The notes: generated from the sequence alone by a model not told the origin. DNA of 64,000 nt from Prorocentrum cordatum (GCA_963575745.1 CAUYUJ010020282.1:156501-220500), one strand, 5' to 3'; shown: positions 10,098-19,627, counted from the first letter of the stretch. Translations and numbers: made by a program.

Positions 10098-12959
10098 TCA
10101 CGCGCACACCTCGTCGGCGCCCATGGTGCTGGGCTCGTCCTCCGCATCGGCCTCGGCCCCGCTGCCGGTCGGCCCCTCGCCGCTGGAGCTGCGGGGGCTG
10201 GCGGCGGGGAGGCTCGCTGAGGCGGGCGCCTCGCCGAGGCTGCTGCATGTTGCCCTCAGGGTCTCTCCCGACGAAGTGGATAGCGAGCTCCTGGACTGAA
10301 GCAGCGTCTTCACCTTGCCCCTGCCGAGGCTCGACTCGGCCCTGGGATAACCCCCGGGGTCGGCCAGGACGCGTGGCGTCCGCACGGCCGCCTCGTACAC
10401 CGAGAAGCTCTGCTGCTGGATCGCCTTCCAGGACCCGTGCGTGGACATCGGCAGCGCAATCTGCTGGAACAGGAGCCGGAAGAACGCGGCCAGCAGGGCG
10501 GCTGCCCGCCCCTCGCCCCCGCGCGTCGACTCCGCGCCGCGCGGGCAGTCCGCCGCCCGGCTCCCGAAGGCGGCCAGCGGCAGACAGCCGCTGGCACGGT
10601 CCGCGGCCCGCAGCTCCAGGCCGCGGTCCGCCTGGAGCTCCTCGTAGAAGGAGGCGCCCGGGAACTCGAAGTCCAGTCGGTCCGCGTCGATGGTCACGGC
10701 AAAGGAGCTCTGACTGGCGCTGCAGCTGCCGGCGAAGCCGTCGGGCCAGAGCGCTCTGGCGCGCACAAGGCAGGCGCGCCGAACCAGTGGGCACTGCAAC
10801 ACGCCCTTCGAGAGCACCATGATGATCGTCGCTCCGGCGCAGACGAGTGCGAGAACCTTCGCCTCTGACATGTCCGTGCAAACAGCGGTGCGGAAGTTGG
10901 AGTCCTGATCGCTCGCGTACTGGAGGGCCTGCTGGCAGATGTGCATGGCCGCCACGGCCTCTAAGTCGCTCCAGTCGCCGATGATGACGTAGTTCGGGTT
11001 GGTGTGCTGCATCCAGCTCCTCGACAGTCGGCGACCCAGCTCCGTACGAGAAGTTGCTGCTCTGGCTGCCACACCCCTCGTCCTGCGAGCCCACGGGTCG
11101 CGGCGCAGGCCTGCGTGGCGCGCGATACTGGCTATGGCGTCGCGTACCTCCCTGCGTCCAAGCAGGCCGAACTGTACCTGTGGCATTTTGGCCAGCTTGT
11201 TGTACGCCATCTCGATATCCCCATAGCCGATGCCGAAGGGCGCCAGGGTGTTCATGGCCTCAGTCGAAATATTCTTACGGACGTCCCGCGAGATCGCACC
11301 AAAATCCAAATGCAGCGGTTTGCCTGAGGCACCCATCATGACGAGCACGATCGGCACGTCGGCCGAGCTGGCAACGGTAACTTCCCCAGCGCACCACGGG
11401 CGCCACCATATCTCTTCGGTCGCCAGCACGACGAGGACGTCCACCTTGTCGCGGACCGTGGCGAGAAGATGGTTCAGGTTGACGAGGTCGTCAGAGTCGA
11501 GGAATATGCTGCTCCTGCCTCGGGCGTAACGCGCGAGCTCAAGCTGTAGCCATCGTGCCGTGGCGCCATGGGTGCTCTTCGCATGGGAGAGGAAAGCGTG
11601 ATAACTCTTCACCTCCCCGGAGTTGTAAGCTTCGAAGGTGAAGTTTCGATCAAGGCCTTTGCGCTGATCTTGCAAGCTGGAGTTCAACATGCCGACTCGC
11701 CTCATGACCAGGAAGAGGAAAAGGCTGATGAAGCCAGAGAAGGCACATACCGCAAGGGCCCCAACTAATTGCACACAGAACCTGGGGGCCTGTGCTGGCC
11801 CACCCAATACGTCACTGCTCCGATGGAAGATGCCGACGGCAAGAACCCCCCAGAAACCGCAGGCCCCGTGAACGGGGAAAGCACCGATTGGGTCGTCGAT
11901 ATGGAGGCGGTAGAGCAGAGAGCTGACCAGGCCAAAGCAGACGCCGCCGGCACCGCCGACTAAGAGGGCTGCCCAAGGAGACACGGAGGAGCAGCTAGCG
12001 GTAATGGACACGCAGCCTGCCAAGACGCCGTTGCAAACGAAGGGCACGTCCCACCTGCGCTTCCGCAGGAAGGAGGTCAGGGCAGCGACGAGCCCTCCTG
12101 CCACGGCAGCCATGGTGGTGTTTATAGCGGCGAGCGTCGATGTCCGTGAGTCCGCGACAGTCTCCATGCTCATGATCGAGCCTGCGTTGAAACCGTACCA
12201 TCCGAATTGGAGGATCATCGTGCCAACTAGGATGAAGGGAACATTATGAGGCGAGAAATCGTGCCTGTCTTTCAATATTCCAGCCGTGCCGAAGCGCCCC
12301 GTTCGCGGACCGACCACCCAAGCCCCGACCAGGGCTCCTGTACCTCCCGTCAGGTGGACGACGCCAGAGCCAGCAAAATCAACGAACCCCCACGCGGCCA
12401 GCCATCCGTCCGGGTTCCAGCACCAGCACGCGATGCACGGGTATATAAAAGATGCCATACAGACACTGTAGAGGATGTAGCCTCGCAACTCGGCCCTCTC
12501 GGCGATGCCACCGCTGACAATGGTGCCGGCTACTGCGCAGAACATTTGCTGGAAATGGAAGCTCAGGGCGTGGTCCGACACCCCCGTCTTGTTCAGAACC
12601 GCCTCGCCGAAGTACTCGGTCGTTCCTATCAGCCCTGCAGTGGGCGACGAGTCTCCAAACGCGGCCCCCCATCCGAACAGGAACCACGCCAGGCTGGCGC
12701 AGAGAAAATCCACCTGGTTCTTCACCAAGATGGAGAGCGCGTTCTTGGCTCGGCAAGTGCCTGCCTCGACGAGGGAGAAGCCGGCCTGCATGAAGAACAC
12801 CAAAGCCGCGCAAGTCAATACCCAAACTGCGGTGCTCTGCGCAACCGTGTCCTGGACTCCACTTTCCGATGTAGCTTGCACCTGCAGCGCGAGCACCTGC
12901 TGCTGCAGGGCGATGAGCCCCTCTTGCAGGCTCTGCAGGTCCTGCTGCGCGAGAGCCAT
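10098..12959 (-). CDS. AMT: Ammonium transporter fused to TIR-like domains
   Basis: This is a single open frame of 953 residues starting at ATG 12959-12957; an in-frame TTG four codons upstream is not needed. Residues about 41-425 form an AMT/Mep/Rh channel that conducts ammonium across a membrane. It has the family signature DFAGSGVVHLTGGTGALVG (about 194-212), both pore histidines (about 202 and 364), a TIVSGGIAER segment (about 146-155) and a conserved cytosolic C-terminal element GLDRNFTFEAY (about 435-445). A TIR-like domain follows at once (about 452-545): YHAFLSHAK, SIFLDSDDL and WWRPWCAGE, whose Glu sits where TIR NAD-cleaving enzymes keep their catalytic Glu. A second TIR-like segment (about 655-735) contains YVIIGDWSD and IIMVLSKGVL. 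The tail is Ser/Ala/Gly-rich. No introns are needed, and spliced-leader relics lie upstream. NADase activity and membrane location are inferred. Confidence 0.9.
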   Translation of the reverse strand: MALAQQDLQSLQEGLIALQQQVLALQVQATSESGVQDTVAQSTAVWVLTCAALVFFMQAGFSLVEAGTCRAKNALSILVKNQVDFLCASLAWFLFGWGAAFGDSSPTAGLIGTTEYFGEAVLNKTGVSDHALSFHFQQMFCAVAGTIVSGGIAERAELRGYILYSVCMASFIYPCIACWCWNPDGWLAAWGFVDFAGSGVVHLTGGTGALVGAWVVGPRTGRFGTAGILKDRHDFSPHNVPFILVGTMILQFGWYGFNAGSIMSMETVADSRTSTLAAINTTMAAVAGGLVAALTSFLRKRRWDVPFVCNGVLAGCVSITASCSSVSPWAALLVGGAGGVCFGLVSSLLYRLHIDDPIGAFPVHGACGFWGVLAVGIFHRSSDVLGGPAQAPRFCVQLVGALAVCAFSGFISLFLFLVMRRVGMLNSSLQDQRKGLDRNFTFEAYNSGEVKSYHAFLSHAKSTHGATARWLQLELARYARGRSSIFLDSDDLVNLNHLLATVRDKVDVLVVLATEEIWWRPWCAGEVTVASSADVPIVLVMMGASGKPLHLDFGAISRDVRKNISTEAMNTLAPFGIGYGDIEMAYNKLAKMPQVQFGLLGRREVRDAIASIARHAGLRRDPWARRTRGVAARAATSRTELGRRLSRSWMQHTNPNYVIIGDWSDLEAVAAMHICQQALQYASDQDSNFRTAVCTDMSEAKVLALVCAGATIIMVLSKGVLQCPLVRRACLVRARALWPDGFAGSCSASQSSFAVTIDADRLDFEFPGASFYEELQADRGLELRAADRASGCLPLAAFGSRAADCPRGAESTRGGEGRAAALLAAFFRLLFQQIALPMSTHGSWKAIQQQSFSVYEAAVRTPRVLADPGGYPRAESSLGRGKVKTLLQSRSSLSTSSGETLRATCSSLGEAPASASLPAASPRSSSGEGPTGSGAEADAEDEPSTMGADEVCA

Positions 12960-13032
12960 GCCTGAGACCAAATGGGCGCTCTGGCCGCTTCGGGTTGTGC
13001 GCCTTGGCCGTCAGGCCGCTCTGGGCCCAAAC

Positions 13033-13061
13033 CTTGAGCCTTTAGCCAAGGTGGCTACGGA
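13033..13061 (-). other. Double relic of the dinoflagellate spliced leader (DinoSL)
   Basis: On the minus strand, 13061-13040 matches the 22-nt DinoSL at 19 of 22 positions: TCCGTAGCCA is exact, CC replaces TT, TTGGCT is exact, and AAAG replaces CAAG. It is followed at once by GCTCAAG (13039-13033), the 3' end of a second leader. This is the pattern known from mRNAs that were trans-spliced, reverse-transcribed into the genome and trans-spliced again inside the older leader. It ends about 73 nt before the transporter ATG. Upstream, the sequence changes immediately to CAAGA-type repeat, marking the retrocopy's 5' boundary. Confidence 0.75.
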
Positions 13062-13220
13062 CCGTCTTGGCGCCATCTTGGGCTGTCTTGGGGCTCTCGT
13101 GGGCCGTCTGGGGGCCTCCTGGGGCGCCTTTGGGTGCGTCTTGGGGCCCTCTTTGGGTTCTCAGCGGGCCTCTTGGGGCTCCTTTGGGGTCACGGTGGGC
13201 CCCTTCAAAAACGATTCCAA
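13062..13220 (-). repeat. CAAGA phased repeat, reverse orientation
   Basis: On the minus strand it reads as CCAAGA/CCCAAGA motifs at 10-14-bp spacing, like the large block at 33360-37840. It abuts the spliced-leader relic with no gap. A related box GAGGATGTCCCGACCGAGAC lies just beyond at about 13261. Confidence 0.65.
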
Positions 13221-13436
13221 AACTTGTTATTTCTGAACCTCCTCCACAACACCTTTCTTCGAGGATGTCCCGACCGAGACGGCCACGTTCGAGAAACTGA
13301 CTGAGCAAGAACGTGCTACGTCGATTTTGCCAACGAAACTTGTCAAAAGAACGGTCTACTGAGAACGTCAAAGGAACCCGGAAACGAAACACAAACGACC
13401 AACAATTTGACTGGCGGTTCATTGTGATGGTCTATC

Positions 13437-13772
13437 GTGCACCTGTAATCTGCCGTGCTGATGTGGTCTGCCATCATGCTCTCTGCCATGCTGGATATTT
13501 CTGCAATGCTGTTGTGGTTTCCCGTGCTGGTTTGCCGTGCTGCTGGTCTTCCGTGCTGGTCGGTCGTGCTGCTGCGGCCTGCCGTGCTGGCCTCCTGTGC
13601 TGTTGTGGTCTGCCGTGCTGCTGTGGCCGGCCGTGCTGGTCCGCCGTGCTCTTGAAGTCTGCCGTGCTGCTCTTGTGGTCTGCCGTGCTCCTGTGGCATG
13701 CCGTGCTGGTCTGGCACGCTCGCATGGTCGGCCGTGCTGGCGTGCCGTGCTCCTGTGGTCCGCCATGCTAGT
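13437..13772 (+). repeat. CCGTGCTGCTGTGGTCTG satellite, array 1
   Basis: It consists of mixed 18-bp units (CCGTGCTGCTGTGGTCTG) and 13-bp units lacking the central five bases (CCGTGCTGGTCTG). The array lies immediately 3' (in element orientation) of LINE copy 1. Further arrays of the same satellite lie at 20771-20973, 23695-23950 and 30115-30232. Confidence 0.9.
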
Positions 13773-14059
13773 GCTAGTGAAAGTGAAACTGAAAGCCGGG
13801 GCCCTCGAGGTACCAGGAGGAGCCCTCCAATAGGACAAAAACGGGGCGGCCCAAAAGGGCCAGGGCAGGCGGAGGCGGGCCAGCCGAAAGGCTTGCCTTA
13901 AGGCCCCCCCGAACGTCCAGTCCACCCCTCAAGCTCGGACACCGAAACAGCACGACATGTCCGAGCCACACTCTCGAATCTCGAAGCGGGCCGGTGAGCA
14001 GTGATGGAAGTACAGACTCACCGCTCGACGAGATGCAACGATGAAAGAACGATCCCAAT

Positions 14060-17000
14060 TCAATCATCACCCTGTTCGGCCCTGTCGCCGTGGCGGTCGA
14101 TGCGGCGGCGGACGCGCCTGCGCTCCACCGCACTGACAGCGGCCTGGGCGCTGGCGGACAGCTCGGCCTCGCACATGCCGTAGGCCGCCAGGAGGCTGAC
14201 GCGGGCCTCTGCGCCTCGGCTGCCTGCCACCGCCCCCGAAACCTCGGGCGTGGGCCCAAGCCTGGCCCCTGGCATGCTGTCCCCGCCGACGGGCGCTGCC
14301 TGGGGGCCAGCTGCGGCCTCGGCCCGCAGGCGCACGGCCGCACGCAGACTCGTGCCTGCAGCTCCGCTGGGGCCCGAGGCACTGGCGCCCGCGCCGCCAG
14401 CACCTGCCGTCGCCCTCGGGCCTCCAGACGTGGGCGTGAAGCTGGCTCCAGGCACGCTGTCCCCGCTGACGGGCGCGGCCTGAAAGCCAGCTGCGGCCGT
14501 GGCCCGCGGGCGCACGGGCCCGTGCCCTCTTGCACCTGAGACTCCGCTGGGGCCCACGGCCCAGGCGTCCTCGCTGCCAGCACTCGCAACTCCGATGGGG
14601 CCTGCGGCACTGGCATCCGCGCCGCCAGAGCCCGCAGCCGCCCCCGAGAGCACAGACGTGGGCGGGCCACTGGCCTCAGGCATGCTGTCCCCGCCGATGG
14701 GCGCTGCCTGAGGGCCAGCTGCGGCCTCGGCGCGCAGGCGCTCGGTCCCACGTGCTCTGGCACCTGCGGCTCCGCTGGGGCCCGCGGCACTGGCGTCCGC
14801 GCCGCCAGCATTTGCGGCTGCCCCTGAGACCTCCGACGTGGGTGGGCCGCTGGCTCCAGGCACGCTGTCCCCGCTGACGGGCGCGGCCTGAGAACCAGCT
14901 GTGGCCTCGGCTCGCAGGCGCTCGGTCCCGTGCCCACTCGCACCTGGGGCTCCGCTGGGGCCCGCAGCGCTGGCGTCCGCGCCGCCTGCACCTGCGGCTC
15001 CGCTGGGGCCTGCGGCGCTGGCGTCCGTGCCGCCTGCCGCTGGCCGCTCGGCCAGGACCCCGAGCCACTCCAGGTAGCGCTCCTGGGCGCCAGCTGGCAG
15101 CAGCCCTTGCCCTCGCAGGCGGGATGGCCTGGTCTTTCTGCGGCTGCTTCGCCGACCGAGGCCCCCCCCCCCTGGGTGGAGTCCTCGCTCCCAGAGACTG
15201 CGTTGGTTCCGCCCGCTTTTGTCCGTCCTGTCCGCAAGGCAGGGCTCCTTCAGTCGCGGCTTGGCCCCTGAGCGGCCCCCCAGCACCATGGAGGCCCCGC
15301 ACTTGGTGCACGCCACCAGCTCCTGGGTCTGCTCCCCGTCGCCGCAGCACGCGTAGCTGAGGGCGTTCCCGAGGATGCTGATCGCCGCCGCGCCCGCTGA
15401 GAGGGCCGCTGCGCTGCCGGCCGAGCGAGCGCTCTCCAGGCGCGGCCTCTTGGGCGCTGGGCCCTCCTCGGCTGGCGGGGCTTGCGGGTCGGGCGGCGCC
15501 TCGAAGCGCGCCTGCCGCCGGTCTCCAGCATCAGGGAGGCCTTCGCAGTCCTTCTCGCTGATGCCCTGCCAGATGACCGCGGCCTGCCCAATCCACCGCG
15601 CGAGCTCGCCGACCACCTCCGCCAGGGCATGGTGCTCTCCGACGGCCTGGCTGTCCACAGCATGCAGCCTGGCACCCAGCTTGGCGAGGCGGTCGGCGTG
15701 GTCGTTCCCGCGCCGCTGGGCCTCCGCGAAGCGCCCTTCCAGCACGGCCTGGTGGCTGCAGTGCGCGGGCGCCTTCCTCGCCTCGAACGAACCAGGCTCG
15801 AAGGCCGCGTGGATCCTGCTCCAGAGGTGGGAATTGGCCCTATTGGGCGCCGTGGCGTACGCTCGGCCCCGCAGGAGGCAGGAGACGGTGGAGCTGCAGT
15901 CGATGTGGACCACCTCGACAGCTGGCCCCGCGCAGTAGTCCAGCATCCACACCGCAAAGTCCCCCCCGTCCTTGGCCGTCTGCCGCGGGCAAAGATCCAT
16001 CCTCACCGTGCCGTAGACGCCTGCGACGAGGTTGCCGTCATCGTCCCACTGCGCGATGGCCCAGCCCGCGCGGCGAAGGGCGCCGAAGTGCGGCTCGAAG
16101 GCTGAGCCGTCCAAGTACAGCTTCCTGTTCAGCTTGTCGTCGGGCGGCCTGTGGATCCACCGCGCGCTCATGGCGTCCGTGCGGCGGCCCTGCGGAGGGG
16201 GCTGCGCTGGGGGCCAGCGGCGGGCGAAGACCCCCCCGGCCGCCTCGCTCTGGGCCCGGGCCCGCGCAGCGCACCTCGCCAGGCGCGGGGGCACGCTGTC
16301 CCTCCGCTGGGCCGCCAGCATGGGGCACTCGAACAGCCTGCGCCAGAAGGTGCCGCGCGCCTCCCCACAGCAGCGGCACCTGGCGTGGCTGCGCTCCTTG
16401 GCATTGAACAGCCTGGCCTGCGTCCATTGCGTGTTGGAGATGTAGGCGACCAGCGCGTGCTGCTCCCGTTCGCCACAGTCACCCCCTGGTCCAAACAACG
16501 GCGCGATGGCATCCCGGAACAGCGGCCCCTGAGACGTCGTGCTGCGGGGGAGCTTCCGCATCTCATGGCGGTCAGAGGCGAAGCGCGCCCCGAGCCCCGC
16601 CTCGAACCCCAGCTCGCGAGGGCCCAAGAGCGTGAGGTGCAGCCTGTCCCCGAGGTCCGTGACTAGGAACCGCTCCGACTCGAAGTGCCGCCCGATCCTG
16701 GCCATGGTGAGCACCGCCGCATCCACTGGGGACGCGCAGTGTACCCACGGCGACGCGGCCTCTGCGTGTCGGGCTGCCGCCGCCTCCAGCCCGCGCTTCA
16801 GCATGCTCAGGGGCAACTCTCCCGTCTGGAGCAGCGCCGCCAGCATCTGCACCGCGTACCTCGCCGCGAGCACCATCGGGTCGAGGTCGCGCCGTCGCCG
16901 CAGCTCCAGACAACGAAACCTCAGGCCCAGGGCAGCGCCGCACGGCAACCGTCCAGCGCTGCGGCACGCCGTGAGCCGCCAGCAATGGAGCCCCCCGTCG

Positions 17001-18721
17001 GCGATGCCCGTCACCGTGCGCCCCCAGATCATGCTGGCCGTCGGCCCTGCCTTGTGGATGAGGTCGACCTCCACGCCTGTCGCCTTGAGGCACCGAAGCC
17101 GCCTGGCGCGCTGCAGAGCCCCAGCTGCACGGGCTCGACCTTCATGTATCCCGCGCCTGGTGATGCCGGCGTCCGTGCCAAGGTTCCCGGCCTGCAAGGC
17201 GCGCTGGAACTCCCAGCCGTGCACCCGCCAACATTGCCCAAGCAGCCGCGCCAGGCCTGGGCCGGAGGCGAGGAACGACGTCTTGGCAGCACTGAGGGGG
17301 AGGTGCCGCTCCCCAAGGAGCTGGGCGACCTCTACCCCTGCGCTGCCGAGCTGGGCGGCCACTGGCCTCTCCGTGCCCGCGGCCTGCAGCGCGATGTCAT
17401 CGACGACTTTGCGAGCCACCGCCAGAGGCCTGCCCCTCGCAGACGCAACGCGGAGCGCCCCCAACACAGGCAACTTGGCTACCGTCGTGGCGCACGCACA
17501 GCCCGCTAGCACCGTGCCCCGCGTGCCGAACATGTCGGAGGCGAGGCCAGCGAGGCTGATGAACCTGGGGCCCCGGTACATCACGAGCAGCCCCCGCAGC
17601 AGGCGGAGGTTGAAGCCATGCTCGACGGCGCAGCTCCAGAGGACGTCGTGCCGCAGATTCTCGTAGAACTTCGTGATGTCCAAGAAGAGGCTGGCGGCGG
17701 CAAACCCGCTCTCGCGGGCAAAGGCCGCGGACTGGTTGTGGAGCCACCCTGCCTTCTCGCTGCCTCGATCCGCCTTGCCCCAGAAGATCCGATAGTCGTG
17801 CTTCGCCTCCCATAGCGCACATATGGGCTGCCTGAGGCGGCTCCGGAGGCGGAGCAGGAGCGGGATGAAGGCGATTGGCCGCACCTCCCCGTCAGCCTTG
17901 GGGATGAACACCATCATGGTCGCGAGCTCCCCCAGCGACTGGTGCCGCTCCTCGTAGGCAATGAGGATGTCCAAGCACCTCAGCTGCAGGGCTATGGGCA
18001 GGAGCACCAGCTGCCGCGGATGCAGCTGCTCGGCTCCCAGGCCCGCTGTCGGTGAGTAGCGCCTGCAGGCAACCTGCAGCATCTCGAGCGTGATGGGGGG
18101 CAGCTCACAGCCCTGGATGTCCCAGCCGCCGACGCCTGCACCTGCTGCGAACCCGTCCTGCTGCCGCAGCTTCTGCCAGTGCGCCTCGAGCTGCTCGACG
18201 GCCAGCATGCCCGCCAGCGGCCAGCCCGTGGCGGGGTCGACCACCTTCGGGGGCGGCGCGGCCCTCGCAAACCTGTGGGCCAGCCAGCCCCCGCGCTGGG
18301 CCGCCTCCTTGGCCCAGGCCCACCAGAACGCCGCGCTCCTGGCGCCGTCGCGGCGCTGGAAGGCCGCGAGGCGCAGCTGGAGAACCTGGATGGCGCCGCC
18401 GTGCCCGAGCACCCCCGCCTGGTGGACCAGGTCGCCCAACTCGCTGGTGTCGAAGCTGAGGGGCTCGGCCTCGTCCTCCTGGCAGGCCGCAACCGCGGTC
18501 TCCGCAAGGAGGCGCGTCGCGCGCTCGGCCTGGAAGACGTGCCGGTACTCGTGGGAGGGTTGCCACCCCTGCGTCCGCTCGGCCGTCAGTCGCTGCAGCG
18601 CAATGTCGAGCGCCTGGCGGATGCTGTGCGTGAGGGCCGAATGCCGATGGCGGTGCTCGCGCTTCATCACGGCGCGGAGGGGCTTGAGGACGCGCCTGGG
18701 CCCCTCCGCACTGCCGAGCAC
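14060..18721 (-). CDS. LINE copy 1 ORF2: reverse transcriptase, RNase H, Cys motif, repeat tail
   Basis: The frame is open for 1553 codons. Reverse-transcriptase motifs appear in order: MVFIPKADGEVRPIAF (about residue 269), motif A FLDITKFYENL (about 345), motif B GTVLAGCACATT (about 405), motif C VVDD (about 438, in place of the common YADD) and LPLSAAKTSFLAS (about 460). A CRCCGEA...FECP knuckle follows near 785-800. RNase H spans about 868-1015, with YLDGSAF, VVHIDCSST and GNDHADRLAK. A LVACTKCGAS motif lies near 1138. The product would make and integrate cDNA at a nicked target. Its upstream part (endonuclease) is in another frame, so ORF2 as a whole is broken near 18730. The last 290 residues are tandem repeats. 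Confidence 0.85.
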   Translation of the reverse strand: MLGSAEGPRRVLKPLRAVMKREHRHRHSALTHSIRQALDIALQRLTAERTQGWQPSHEYRHVFQAERATRLLAETAVAACQEDEAEPLSFDTSELGDLVHQAGVLGHGGAIQVLQLRLAAFQRRDGARSAAFWWAWAKEAAQRGGWLAHRFARAAPPPKVVDPATGWPLAGMLAVEQLEAHWQKLRQQDGFAAGAGVGGWDIQGCELPPITLEMLQVACRRYSPTAGLGAEQLHPRQLVLLPIALQLRCLDILIAYEERHQSLGELATMMVFIPKADGEVRPIAFIPLLLRLRSRLRQPICALWEAKHDYRIFWGKADRGSEKAGWLHNQSAAFARESGFAAASLFLDITKFYENLRHDVLWSCAVEHGFNLRLLRGLLVMYRGPRFISLAGLASDMFGTRGTVLAGCACATTVAKLPVLGALRVASARGRPLAVARKVVDDIALQAAGTERPVAAQLGSAGVEVAQLLGERHLPLSAAKTSFLASGPGLARLLGQCWRVHGWEFQRALQAGNLGTDAGITRRGIHEGRARAAGALQRARRLRCLKATGVEVDLIHKAGPTASMIWGRTVTGIADGGLHCWRLTACRSAGRLPCGAALGLRFRCLELRRRRDLDPMVLAARYAVQMLAALLQTGELPLSMLKRGLEAAAARHAEAASPWVHCASPVDAAVLTMARIGRHFESERFLVTDLGDRLHLTLLGPRELGFEAGLGARFASDRHEMRKLPRSTTSQGPLFRDAIAPLFGPGGDCGEREQHALVAYISNTQWTQARLFNAKERSHARCRCCGEARGTFWRRLFECPMLAAQRRDSVPPRLARCAARARAQSEAAGGVFARRWPPAQPPPQGRRTDAMSARWIHRPPDDKLNRKLYLDGSAFEPHFGALRRAGWAIAQWDDDGNLVAGVYGTVRMDLCPRQTAKDGGDFAVWMLDYCAGPAVEVVHIDCSSTVSCLLRGRAYATAPNRANSHLWSRIHAAFEPGSFEARKAPAHCSHQAVLEGRFAEAQRRGNDHADRLAKLGARLHAVDSQAVGEHHALAEVVGELARWIGQAAVIWQGISEKDCEGLPDAGDRRQARFEAPPDPQAPPAEEGPAPKRPRLESARSAGSAAALSAGAAAISILGNALSYACCGDGEQTQELVACTKCGASMVLGGRSGAKPRLKEPCLADRTDKSGRNQRSLWERGLHPGGGGLGRRSSRRKTRPSRLRGQGLLPAGAQERYLEWLGVLAERPAAGGTDASAAGPSGAAGAGGADASAAGPSGAPGASGHGTERLRAEATAGSQAAPVSGDSVPGASGPPTSEVSGAAANAGGADASAAGPSGAAGARARGTERLRAEAAAGPQAAPIGGDSMPEASGPPTSVLSGAAAGSGGADASAAGPIGVASAGSEDAWAVGPSGVSGARGHGPVRPRATAAAGFQAAPVSGDSVPGASFTPTSGGPRATAGAGGAGASASGPSGAAGTSLRAAVRLRAEAAAGPQAAPVGGDSMPGARLGPTPEVSGAVAGSRGAEARVSLLAAYGMCEAELSASAQAAVSAVERRRVRRRIDRHGDRAEQGDD
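14110..14960 (-). repeat. Tandem repeats of about 180 bp encoding the LINE ORF2 C-terminus
   Basis: There are four repeats of about 60 codons in frame with the reverse transcriptase. Each carries RLRAEA-like, GxQAAPVxGDSxPGA and GGADASAAGPSGAAG segments. The second repeat is longer because it contains an extra partial duplication. Low-complexity Ala/Gly/Pro/Ser tails are unusual for LINE ORF2 proteins. Confidence 0.75.
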
Positions 18722-18739
18722 TTGGCGCGCCCGACGCGG

Positions 18740-19620
18740 CGGTGCACCTGGACCGCGGCGTCTCCCCGCTCACGGCAGTCGTTGGCGTCGACGTCGGGGA
18801 ACCGCCCAGGGCGGACGAGCACCAGCACCAGCGCGTCGGGCCTGACGTCCTGCAGCAGCAAGCGCACTGGCTTGTGGGGGCAGAGCGCAAACCCATCCAG
18901 TGCAGCCGCCTCGACGACTCTGTGGGCGAGGCAGTGGGAGCTCGCGAACTATTCATATACATGCTCGGCCTCTTGAGCTCTGCACGTGATCTCCGACGGG
19001 CCGAGGTGCGCTCCACGCTGCGCACTGGGCCAGCCGAGCTCGTGCAGGGTGCTAGGCTCCATGTTGAAGTCCCCGTGCGCCAGCCAGGGCAGCCTCGCAG
19101 CGAGGGCCATGTCCCCGAAAGCGGCGAAGATGTCCAGATTGACGCCCGTGGGCCCCAGCCCATCCTGCAGGCAGAGGGGGCATGCGAGCAACTCTAGCCC
19201 AGACGGCGCAGCAACCGTGACCCCGATGATGCTGTGCCTGAGGTCACCAGGGGCCTGCCAGCTCACCTTGCTTCCATGCAGGTCGTCGCGGACTAGGACG
19301 CCGACGCCTCCGGAGTGCGCCAGTGGCCCCTCCTTGCCCGTCGCGGCCGAGGCGTGGAGGAAGGCAGCGTGGCCCAAGCCCCTAGCCCTGCCGCGCGCAG
19401 CCTGCAGGTGGTGCGGGGCCGGGCGGGTCTCCTGGAGCAGCGCCAGGTGGGGCCGCGAGTCCTCGCGGCACACGTGGACCTCGAGGACCTCCAGGCTTCG
19501 CCACGTCTTGCCGTTTATCCCCAGGACCTCCAAGCCGTCGCGGACCTGCTTGTCCGCTGCCTCCTCGCCTGGCGCCGGTGGGAGCTGCCCCCTGCCGCCG
19601 CCGATGCGGGCGGCGCTGGC
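18740..19620 (-). pseudogene. LINE copy 1 endonuclease domain (interrupted)
   Basis: This is an endonuclease/exonuclease/phosphatase (APE-like) domain that would nick the target DNA. Visible motifs are HLALLQETR (metal-binding Glu), GGVGVLVRDD, WLAHGDFNMEP (GDFN catalytic core) and an ALCPHKPVRLLLQDV region near the end. An in-frame stop follows EHVYE near 18946, and the frame then differs from the reverse-transcriptase frame from about 18730. The second LINE copy reads through the position of this stop, which supports calling it a lesion. Confidence 0.7.
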
Positions 19621-19627
19621 GGCATGG

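Noticed and set aside
9592-11094. Minus-strand frame of 500 codons with a His-rich C-terminus
   Set aside because: It overlaps the ammonium transporter gene in another register and ends in a trinucleotide repeat; composition is typical of a GC-rich shadow frame.
12960-12971. TTG as the start of the transporter frame
   Set aside because: An ATG follows four codons later at 12959 with the expected leader context; there is no reason to invoke a non-ATG start.
13437-13772. Satellite array as a CRISPR-like repeat
   Set aside because: Units are directly contiguous with no unique spacers, and the genome is eukaryotic.
14090-18845. Plus-strand frames across the LINE (for example 16539-17666, 375 codons)
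   Set aside because: They are antisense to recognisable reverse-transcriptase and RNase H motifs and have no domain of their own.
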